DNA of 64,000 bases, from NCBI GenBank assembly GCA_963422465.1, contig OY730173.1, positions 3,658,001 to 3,722,000 of the forward strand, in the 5' to 3' direction. Origin of the DNA: Lichina pygmaea (Eukaryota; Ascomycota; Lichinomycetes; Lichinales; Lichinaceae). Under the pieces are notes generated by a model. The model saw only the letters and a list, made by a program, of their open reading frames with translations, searched no databases and was not told where the DNA came from. The first letter of the stretch is position 1. The number at the start of each line of letters is the position of its first letter. Below, piece by piece: positions 56,001 to 64,000 of this stretch. The position numbers were made by a program, and so were the translations under genes.

Positions 56001-57361
56001 ACATCATAGTGAAGACCAGGAGACACAAAGAGAGAGACTTCTTCCTGGTGCACACCATGTGCTGTAGTCATGATTGTCTTGGCGAGATGTGTGGTTTGTG
56101 ACATCTTGCCATTGAACAATCACAATGTGCGTGGGTAGGGGAGAGGTTCTTGGTGAAGAGATTGCACAATGGAAGCACCAATGCAGCCAAATGCTGAACA
56201 GCCAGAGTCAATAAGAGTATTGCACTTGAATTTCCCATCTAGGATACAAGGAAGAAACAAGCACTTGCTGTCCAATTGCTGGTCTGGAGACAGATAGCCA
56301 ATATGGAGATCCTTTTCATGTCCTTGGGCATGATGATGACCAAGGACTACTTGTTTTCTGACTCTGGAGTAGTCTCAACAGTGGCAGACTTGGTGGTGGT
56401 TGTGGTGGTGGCAACAACAGGCATGCTTTTCACTGGACAGAAGGTTGAGACATAACCTTGGTTGCCACAGTAGAAGCAGAGGCCTTTGCTTCAGTAATAT
56501 TCTCACTCTTCTGGCGTCAGCTTACAGTGGCTGAGATCCATGGTAGGACTTGGTGGCTGTGGCGTGAAGACTGGCTTGATGAACCCTGGACACAGAACTG
56601 AATCTCCTGACTGTGCAACTGAGGCTTGGGTGGGAGGTGCTTGACGTGGATGGTGAGAGTTGGCAGAAGTGGCACACAACTGGTTGTCCTGCAGCTGGTA
56701 TTCCTCAACAAGCTTCTGATAGCTGATGTCCTTGAGGTTGATGCTGATAAGCTGCTTGGCAAGCTCTTCAGAGACAGTGCATCAAAGATGGCACTTCAAG
56801 GTCTTGTTGTTAAAGCCTGTGTGTAGAGTATACTGATTAAACTCTGTGAAGAACTCAGCAAAGGAACAGTTGGTCTGACACAAGGTGATGAGCTTCCTCT
56901 GAGCTAGGAACTCTGGGTCTGGGTCAGAGAAGGTGTTCGGGAGATCTTGGACAATGTCATGCCAGTCAATGTACTGGCCAGCCGTGATCTTAGCTGAGAT
57001 GTAGGACTGCGCAGTGCCAGTCGTGTGTGAAAAGACGTACGCAATCCACGATGTTTCCGTGGGGTACCAGTCAGTGTTGAGCGTCATCTTGAGTGACAGT
57101 GACATGATGAAGCTCTCAAGCTTCTCATGCGTGATTTCTGTGTTTCTGCCATCCCCACTGAAGATCTCTGGGTCAGCAGTGTGTTCAGACTTGGACTTGG
57201 GAGTAGTGTTAGTAGCTTGAATTCACATAAACTCTGCAAACATGTTGTGAAGGAACTTGTTATTTCTAGTAACTGGTGTGGCTTGGTCTGGTTGTTGAGA
57301 CATGACAAGGACATGAACATGGCTTGGTGAAGTGTGTTATGGTTGGGTAGGTCTTTCGTAG

Positions 57362-57628
57362 TGTGACAAGGCAATGGCATAGCAGAACTCAAGCCTAACT
57401 GATTCAGTAACCTTGACCTGACTTGACTTGAGACTTGAGACTTGGACTGATGTACAAGACGAAAGACAAGGAAGGAAAAGAGAAAAGAAGAAGAGAAGAA
57501 GCTGGGTGAGCAGGAGGAGTTCTTATAGGCAGGGGATACAGTGGAGCAAACAGGCAACAGTGCAGCTGGAACTTCCCAGCAAGGTGTGTGACTTGTGCCA
57601 GATATGCAACTGGGCCAGAACTGTGATC
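57362..57628 (-). repeat. 5' LTR of GC1 (267 bp)
   Basis: Same length and sequence type as 51858-52124. The terminal bases next to B2 are slightly altered. Confidence 0.88.
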
Positions 57629-58133
57629 TTGGTAACTAGTGGCATACTGGTTATATCAATCTTGTAATATGTTGTGTCAAATTCAGAGATCAGGTCATCC
57701 TCCCAATGAACTTTATGAATCTGGTTTTGGACTATGTACAGATCCTCCAGTGATCTCTGTAGATTGTTCTCTAGTGTCTTGATGTGCTGTTTGAGATTGT
57801 CCTTCTGTCCAAGAAGTGTCACCTCTGACTGGTTCATGGGTAGCATGCCTCTGGGAGCTCTCAGTGGCTTCTGAATACTTTTGCCTTTCCAGGTGCTGGT
57901 GGTGTTCAGCTGATTACTCTTACCTTCTTCTCTTCTCTTACTTTGGCAGTTGGCTGGAAGGTGTCCTACTTTCTGGCAATTGTAACACTTCTGTGTTTCT
58001 TTCTTCTTTGTTGCCTGTGGTGTTGTCACATTGATTTCTATAGGCATCAGGCTGTACTTTTCCTGTGCTGGTGTTGTCTTCTTGCTCTATGGCTTCACAT
58101 GCTTGCCTCACTTCTCAAGCTCTTGTTCAAACT

Positions 58134-58244
58134 GGCCTGCGACGACTCAAACCTCCACGTGGTGCAGGCTGGGAACCTCGGGGCAGCGATAGCAGGCAGT
58201 CTCCCAAGCTGCTTGTAGTCGCTGCACCGAGAGCTAATTGAGTC
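58134..58244 (+). ncRNA. HDV-like self-cleaving ribozyme candidate (LINE3)
   Basis: Helices appear in the HDV order. P1 is GGCCTGC (58134-58140) with GCAGGCT (58164-58170), closing with the G-U wobble typical of P1. P2 is GACTCAA (58144-58150) with TTGAGTC (58238-58244). P3 is ACC/GGT around loop TCCACGT (58154-58160). GGGAA follows P1. P4 is CTCGGGGCAGCGA (58077+100 region, 58177-58189) with TCGCTGCACCGAG (58219-58231). J4/2 is AGCTAA, whose C would be the catalytic base. Cleavage is predicted just 5' of G58134, which is the element's first base. The fold is by eye. Confidence 0.8.
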
Positions 58245-59254
58245 ACCGGTCGAGCTGCTGGTGCCCGCGGAGCGACAGGCCACCGGAGGTGTCGCGCAGG
58301 CACTGTGGACACCCCCGTGAAGTGACATCAGCAGAACAGAGGACTTCGACCAAACTGGTTACGAAAACCACCCGACAGATGTCTACCGTGTACGCTACAG
58401 CCTGAAGCCAGCCTTGCAACTGGTGGATGTGAAGTCTAGACACCTGACAGGGCACCTCTGGAGTAGACAAGAGGAGTTCCTATCGCACACCCCCCTTCTA
58501 GCAGAGTCTCCAGCAGCTGATGCATCGAGGATCTTGTTCTAGGAGGGGAGTGATGTCTGTACCGCGGTGTTGTTAATCGAACAGGGACTACGTGTTAAAA
58601 AAGGCGAGCAGGTGGCACGAAGGGTTTCCGCCACTCCAGTACCTAAGGGCTGTGTGATAGTCAAAGTGCTGGCTTGATGGTTTTGCCTAAGGTCTTGCCA
58701 CAGATTCTCTTCAGGCCACCTACAGACCGGGGCCAGGGCACTGGATCTCCAGTGGGCCACTACGTACAACCGGGGCCCCACAGGCGACAGCGGGCAGACG
58801 GAGACTTCTCCCTACTTGGTTAGTGGACTGGAAAGGCAGTCCTGCAGGTGCTGGCATGGCCTGCAGGGTCCGTAGAGTCTGCGAGGCATGGTCGGCCTCT
58901 GTACGAGAGATCTACAGAGGTAACATGAAACAGCGAGAGCTGCAGGGCGTGGCATATAATGGCAGTGACGGCAGTAGGGTCTGGGCCTACTACGAGACTG
59001 TCTATATGGCCCGAGAGGACGGAAGCGCATGCCGGTCTGTACAGAGTGCAGGCTCAGGCTGCAAATGACAGGCTCAAGAAGCAAACTGCAGTTGGAGCGT
59101 GGGCTCCGGGCTGGCAACCCGGCGCTCCGAAGCAGGACCTAGGGGTGAGCGTACACGGCGGAGCGCAAAAGGCCTCAGGACTGCGGGGAAGCGTGGCAGA
59201 GACCCTGCAAGGGATAGCGACTCTGCGCTATGCCTCGGCATAGCTCAACTGTGG
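58245..59254 (+). other. Non-coding 5' module of LINE3
   Basis: About 1 kb of GC- and CpG-rich sequence with no match in LINE1 or LINE2. The longest sensible frame (58823-59068) is 81 residues without a recognised domain. It may be the 5' UTR of another LINE, or an unrelated transcript captured by template switching. Confidence 0.55.
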
Positions 59255-60965
59255 TCAAGCTAAAGCCTGGCGCCCTATAGCTCTGCTAAACACAACAGGC
59301 AAGCTGATGGAAGCTATTGCTGCAGCCAGACTAAGCAAGATAGCAGAAGAAGCTGGACTATTGCCAGATATCCAGATAGGCTTTAGGAAAGGAAGATCCA
59401 CAGAAGCAGCACTTTTCCTTCTAACCTCCCAAGTGGAAAAAGTCTGGAAGGAAAGCATGGTTGGATCCCTACTCTCACTGGATATCTCAGGAGCCTATGA
59501 CAGAGTTCTCCCCAAGATACTACAGCAAATTCTGAAAAGAAAAGGAATACCTGCCTGGCTAGCTTCCTGGATCTACTCCTTCTGTGATAAGCGCTCTACC
59601 ACTCTTGTCTTTGATGATTCTGAGTCTTATTCTATTCCTATTCATTGTGGAGTTCCTCAAGGTTCTCCATTATCTTCTATTCTTTTTCTATTCTACATTT
59701 CTCAATTGCATGAGACTGTGCATACTCCCTCTTCTGGTGTATCTGCCCTGGGGTTTGCAGATGATACAAATCTGCTTGCTTTTGGTCACTCCTTGAAAAG
59801 TAACCTTCTGAAGTTAAAGAACACACACCACAAATGTCTATCCTGGGCTGCAAGACATGGAATAGTCTTCTCACCTGAGAAATATGAAATACTTCATTTT
59901 TCCAGAAGAAGATCAGACAATCTTCAGCTCAAGCTCAGACTGGGGAATGTGATTCTCAAACCAAAAGAAGAAGTGCGAGTACTTGGAGTGTACCTAGATG
60001 CAAAGCTCCACTGGCACAAACACCAGAGGATTATTCTTCAAAAAGCACAGAAAGCACTCTCTTCTCTTTCTAGAACTTCCTATTCTACTTGGGGCTTTCC
60101 AGTTCACACATCACGTCTGGTGTACACTGCTATACTGAGATCTCTACTGAGCTATGCAGTGGGGATCTGGTTTAACCCTCTAAGAAAATCCTCCAATATC
60201 TCTTCTCTTGTTTCATTTCAAAACAGATGCCTAAGACTTATTGGGGGTGCCTTCAAAGCCACTCCTTCTTTTCTATTAGAGAGTGAGCTTTTTCTTCTAC
60301 CTCTAGACCTATACTTTAAATTTCGCACTGCCTGTTTTCTTTCTTCTATTCAAAACTCCCCTCTCAAATACTTTCTTGACAGTATCTTTTCCACTATTTC
60401 CAGCTATGCCTCTCTCTTGAAGAAACCTTTAAAGGAATCCTCAACTATCTCTCCTAAGTGGAAATTCACTTGGTTAAGTCAAATAACTACTAACCAGGCT
60501 AGTTCAAAGAAAGAACTACAAAAGCTCTTTACTAAAGAGTGGGAAGACCAATAGGAAGAGAAGAAAAGAAGAAGCTATCCAGGCTGGCAGACTTTCTGTC
60601 AAAAGCCACACAAAAACAATCTGAAGCTCTACAAAGAGTTACAGAAAGCTGAGGCAAGTCTGCTACTGCAAATCAGGACTGGAAGAATTGGTCTGGCAAG
60701 TTTTCTTTTCAGAGCTGGAGCTCCTGACTTCCCTACCCCACTATGTGTGTGTGGCCAAGCAGAAGAAACTGCAAAACATATCACTTCTTCATGCTCTCTT
60801 TATTCAAGACAAAGACAACAAGTCTCTTTTAATCCCCAAGACTTCACCACTATTATTTCAAACCCAGAGCTACTACAGAAGTTCTTGTACTGGTTTATGT
60901 CTTTGAAAAGACTAAACCAGTTTAATCTAGCTTTCAAACTCCACTATTCCCAATCCAATACCTAG
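59255..60965 (+). pseudogene. LINE3 ORF2 fragment (RT core to C-terminus)
   Basis: It lacks the endonuclease and the start of RT. It has GFRKGRSTEAALFLL, LSLDISGAYDRV, GVPQGSPLSSILFLFYIS and the FADD box. It stops at TAG 60552-60554 exactly like LINE1, then stays open to 60965 with the C-terminal Cys/His motif. It cannot prime on its own, so it depends on a full LINE. Confidence 0.88.
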
Positions 60966-61808
60966 ATTCTCTTCTCTTACCAGAAACTTCAAGATTCCTT
61001 TTGTTACATTCCCTAGTCACACCCTGCCTTCAGTTTTTATCCCTTCAAAGGTTTTCTGAAGGAGTTCACTATTAGCTAGAAGATCTGCATGGCTGTAAAG
61101 CTACTACCAGTGTAAGAATCAAATAAATAAATAAATAAATAAATTGTTCAAACTGTCAGTTATCAATATGTACCACTGCATTGATTATATCCTCAAGATC
61201 AGTAGGTCAGTCTTTTTGTGTGATGTCATCCTTGACTTGTTCCTTGAGAGCTTGGTAGAATAGTGCTGTCAAGACACTATCCCCCCACTGTGTTCTCACT
61301 GACAACTGTTGGAATTTTGCCACAAAGTCTGACACTGACTCTGTCTGCTGTAGTGCTTGGAGCCTTTGTTCCACATCTTGTTCTTTGTCAATAACTCTGA
61401 AAGTCTTCTTTATCTGGGCCTTGAAGGTAGAGAAACTCCCAATAATCTGCCATGTCACAGTCTCTATACTAGAGAGATCTTCCTTGTTATCAAGGAAGTC
61501 TTGTAGGTAGACATTGAACTAGGCAAATGTCAGTCTGTCCAGGCAGAAGACTGTGAACAGCACCTTCTCCTGTTCCATCAGGAATTGCACAGTGTTGAAT
61601 CTGTAGTAAAGCTCAAGCTGAGAGAAGAATAATTCCAATCCCCCTTGTGATCTATCATACCTTTTCAGCATACCCATCTTCAACAGCTTTGGAGGTAAGG
61701 TGAGGGTGGTAGAGGTAGGTGGTGCCTGGGCCTGCACCTGAGGTGCAGTCTGAGCTTAGCCTGCCTGTGAAAGGGTAGAGCTGTGTGGATCTGCTATCAT
61801 ATTGAGCT

Positions 61809-61920
61809 GGCCTGCAACGACTCGAACCTCCACGTGGTGCAGTCTGGGAACCTCGGGGCAGTCGATGGCGGGCGGCTTTCCAGGCTGCTCGTAGTCGCTG
61901 CACCGAGAGCTAATCGAGTC
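61809..61920 (+). ncRNA. HDV-like self-cleaving ribozyme candidate (LINE4)
   Basis: Same helix order as the LINE3 copy. P1 is GGCCTGC (61809-61815) with GCAGTCT (61839-61845), one mismatch. P2 is GACTCGA (61819-61825) with TCGAGTC (61914-61920). P3 is ACC/GGT around TCCACGT. P4 is CTCGGGGCAG... with ...CTGCACCGAG, and J4/2 is AGCTAA. P2 has a G-C pair where LINE3 has A-T, so both strands changed together. The P1 mismatch may reduce activity. Confidence 0.76.
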
Positions 61921-61923
61921 ACC

Positions 61924-63885
61924 CTCCAGCCAGTACCAGAATCCCAGAACCAGCCAGCCAACCACCAACAACACCAGCTATCTCAGGAAATCTCCAAAGA
62001 AGATATACACAATATTTTGAAAAAGAAAAAAACTTTTACAGCTCCTGGGAAAGACACTCTACCCAACAGATTTCTAAAGGTATTAGGAGACTCTTTCAAT
62101 GAAAAGATAGCCAAAGTTCTGGAAGCCTGCTGGAAGCTAGAATATTTCCCTGACAGATACAAAGCAGCCAGAACAATATGCTTGAGAAAGCCTAGCAAAG
62201 GATCCTATTGCTATGCCAAAGCTTGGAGGCCAATAGCACTTCTCAACACAATTGGGAAGCTGATGGAAGCTCTGGCAGCCACAAAGCTAAGTGAACTGGC
62301 TGAGAAAGAAAACCTGCTACCAGAAATCCAGATAGGCTTCAGAAAAGGAAGATCAACTGAGTCTGCACTATTTCTACTCACTTCCCAAGTTGAAAAAGTC
62401 TGGAAGGAAGGAATGGTAGCCAGTCTTCTTTCTCTGGATATCTCAGAAGCTTATGATAGAGTTCTGCCAGAAATTCTCAAGAAAATCCTGGAGAGAAAAG
62501 GAATCCCCAGCTGGTTTGTTAATTGGATCTTTTCTTTCACTACCCAAAGAAAAACCTCTCTTGTTTTTGATGATTCAGAGTCTTCTTTGTTTCCAGTACA
62601 CTGTGGAGTCTGTCAAGGTTCACCTCTCTCTTCTATTTTATTTCTTTTCTATATTTCATATCTTCATAATATTGTTCATACACCAGAGAAAGGTGTATCA
62701 GCTCTGGGCTTTGCAGATGACACAAACCTTCTGGCATTTTCCCCTTCTCTTAAAAGCAATCTCCTGAAGCTAAAGTCTACTCACTCCAAGTGTTTAGACT
62801 GGGCAAGAAAACATGGAATGAAGTTTGCACCTGAAAAGTATGAACTTCTCCATTTTTCTAGAAGAAGAACAGATAATCTTCAGCTCAGTCTAAGACTTGG
62901 AGAAGTGGTACTACAGCCTAAGAAAGAAGTGCGTATTCTGGGACTACACTATGATTCCAAGCTTCTCTGGAAAAAACACCAGAAAATCATGTTACAGAAA
63001 GCTTCCAAGTTTTTCTCAGCACTTTCCAGAACTACTTTTTCTACATGGGGTCTACCTGTTCTCTCTGCTAGACTTGTCTACACTGCAATACTGAGATCAC
63101 TTCTCAGCTATGCAGTAGGAGTCTGGTTCAATCCCCACAAAAAACCTTCTAATATTTCTTCTCTAAATCTTTTCCAGACTAAATGTCTAAAAACTATAGG
63201 AGGTGTCTTCAAAGCTACTCCTACATTTCTTATTGAAGGAGAACTATTCCTACCACCTCTTGATCTTTATTTCAAATTCAGAACAGCAACTTTCCTACAA
63301 TCTTTCTATTTTTCTAATACTTCTTCTAATCCTCTCTCCTCACTTCTCTATAAGCTCTTTTCCCAGATTACTGTTTTTGTTTCTACTCTGAGAACACCTC
63401 CAAAGTCTTTGTCTACTGTCACACCTAACTGGAAAGCAAGATGGCTAGAAGAACTAATCACTAACCAAGATTACTCTAAGAAACAATTTCAAGAAGTGTT
63501 TCAGAAAGAGTGGGAAGCCAGATGGCAGGCAAACAGACAGAAGTGTTCTCCAGTCTGGGAGCTATTTTGCAGACTACCCCAAAGGAAAAATCTCAAAGTT
63601 TTCAAAGACTTGAGAAAAGCTGAAGCTAGTCTTTACTTGCAGATTCTATCAGCAAGGATAGGACTAGCCAGCTTTTTTTTCAGAGCAAATGTTCCAGACT
63701 TCCAATCCCCTCTATGTTCCTGTGGTTTTGGAGAAGAGACTGCTCAACATATCACTTTCTCTTGTAACAAGTTTCTTACTCAAAGACAGCAAGCCACTTT
63801 CTTTCCTACAATTTCTCTACTTTACTTCAAAAGCCTAAAGTGCTTAAAGAATTTCTTCTCTGGTTTATGTCTTTCAAAAGACTAG
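61924..63885 (+). pseudogene. LINE4 ORF2 fragment (RT to C-terminus)
   Basis: Roughly 650 codons are open to the stop at 63885: KTFTAPGKDTLPNRFLK, AWRPIALLNTIGKLMEAL, GFRKGRSTESALFLL, LSLDISEAYDRV, CQGSPLSSILF, the FADD catalytic box, and the C-terminal CSCGFGEETAQHITFSC. There is no endonuclease. The frame also runs upstream through the ribozyme into B2, but that part has no meaning as protein. The conserved PQGSP is CQGSP here. Confidence 0.85.
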
Positions 63886-64000
63886 ACCAGTTTAACTTAG
63901 TACACCAACTCTTACCAGAAAACCTATCATCTCTGTGATCTTATTTTCTCCAGACACTGTATATTGTCCCAGATAAATCTCTAGTCTTACCCAAGTCTCA

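Larger units (their letters stand above)
51858..57628 (-). mobile_element. GC1: Ty3/gypsy chromovirus (family C), both LTRs present
   Basis: 5,771 bp with 267-bp LTRs (51858-52124 and 57362-57628). The target duplication is TTGGG/TTGGT (51853-51857 and 57629-57633), in B2. Minus-strand parts: Gag about 56500-57300 with a Cys-rich knuckle; protease about 55900-56250; RT 54929-55873 (CVDYRALHTITIKN, AYVDDILVYS); RNase H about 54430-54919; integrase about 53303-54350 (DFITDLPKSRD, GHHPETDGQTEQ); chromodomain about 52300-52420 (EEFQVEEILDSK). It is a broken fossil with several breaks, and a SINE sits inside it. No antisense Zn2Cys6 ORF was seen in this family. Confidence 0.9.
58134..61143 (+). 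mobile_element. LINE3: composite LINE with ribozyme-headed 5' module
   Basis: A retroposed unit in B2 with a 12-bp duplication TTGTTCAAACTG (58123-58134 and 61144-61155; the last G may belong to the element). It ends in a tail of AATA repeats. It has two unlike parts. The first (58134-59254, 1,121 bp) is CpG-rich, lacks a clear ORF, and begins with an HDV-like ribozyme. The second (59255-61143) is almost identical to LINE1 from the RT core to the 3' end and is CpG-poor. The junction falls in ORF2 just before AWRPIALL. The clean 5' end after the duplication shows that the chimera moved as one RNA. Confidence 0.88.
36430..61808 (-). mobile_element. B2: decayed family-B chromovirus serving as landing pad
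   Basis: One copy related to B1 is spread over six pieces: 36430-37598, 44057-44865, 51154-51407, 51675-51857, 57629-58133 and 61144-61808. In order, these match B1 from about 5597 to 9150 (RNase H back to the start of Gag). The half with integrase, chromodomain and the 3' LTR is not in the window, nor is the 5' LTR. It is heavily broken and strongly depleted in CpG compared with B1, so it is the oldest element of the nest. Its interruptions are G2, G3, a solo LTR, GC1 and LINE3; LINE4 and LINE2 bound it. Confidence 0.88.
61809..64000 (+). mobile_element. LINE4: composite LINE with ribozyme head, runs off window
   Basis: It begins with the same ribozyme module as LINE3 (61809-61920) but joins LINE sequence almost at once (about 61924). 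The body belongs to the LINE2-like subfamily. It encodes ORF2 from just before the RT to the C-terminus (stop at 63885) without the TAG seen in LINE1 and LINE3. The left flank is B2 at the start of Gag. The 3' end is beyond base 64000, so the target duplication cannot be checked. Confidence 0.82.

Noticed and set aside
61816-61832. B-box-like GGTTCGAGTC on the minus strand at the LINE4 5' end, suggesting a tRNA gene
   Set aside because: The flanking T-stem does not pair and there is no acceptor stem, whereas the plus-strand ribozyme helices pair throughout.
61783-61923. Extension of the LINE4 frame upstream to give a 700-codon protein
   Set aside because: The upstream part reads through the ribozyme module into B2 and has no protein-like content.

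Overview
This window is from a filamentous ascomycete fungus (Pezizomycotina; Sordariomycetes is my best guess, not proven). Host genes are GC-rich, have short GT-AG introns (61-157 nt) and encode fungal-type proteins. They lie in one island at about 10.9-25.9 kb, between two transposon nests rich in Ty3/gypsy chromoviruses, Tad1-like LINEs and pogo/Fot1-type DNA transposons.

Layout. 1-10.5 kb: a pogo-type transposon (P1) split by a chromovirus (B1, 3184-9572, target duplication TTGTT) and cut on its other side by a second chromovirus (G1) that runs off the left edge. 10.5-25.9 kb: an F-box-like gene, ten1 (telomere CST complex), IMP3 (U3 snoRNP), an unrecognised gene, SEC9 (exocytic t-SNARE) and NOG1 (60S ribosome-assembly GTPase). 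Two internally deleted pogo relatives (P2, P3), a solo terminal repeat and a SINE fragment sit in the gaps. 25.9-36.4 kb: a LINE with long open frames (LINE1) between two pieces of an older opposite-strand LINE (LINE-C), then a truncated LINE2 carrying a solo LTR. 36.4-61.8 kb: one decayed chromovirus (B2, same family as B1) that serves as landing pad for two more chromoviruses (G2, G3), a solo LTR, a third chromovirus family (GC1, itself holding a SINE) and LINE3. 61.8-64 kb: LINE4, which leaves the window. Nearly every insertion can be dated relative to its neighbours by short target duplications.

The most interesting signal is at the 5' ends of LINE3 and LINE4. Both begin exactly with a ~111-nt module that folds on paper as a hepatitis-delta-virus-like self-cleaving ribozyme, with a covarying base pair in P2. 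This CpG-rich module is joined at different points to two different CpG-poor LINE bodies, so these are composite LINEs. A tRNA-headed SINE shares its 3' tail with the same LINEs, which suggests a LINE/SINE partnership. Two of the chromovirus families carry an antisense ORF with perfect Zn2Cys6 spacing, and a repeated Cys/His module between Gag and protease. Their LTRs hold arrays of hairpins whose stems change together.

Limits: all alignments, repeat boundaries and folds were made by eye. Gene names rest on remembered family motifs; no database was searched.
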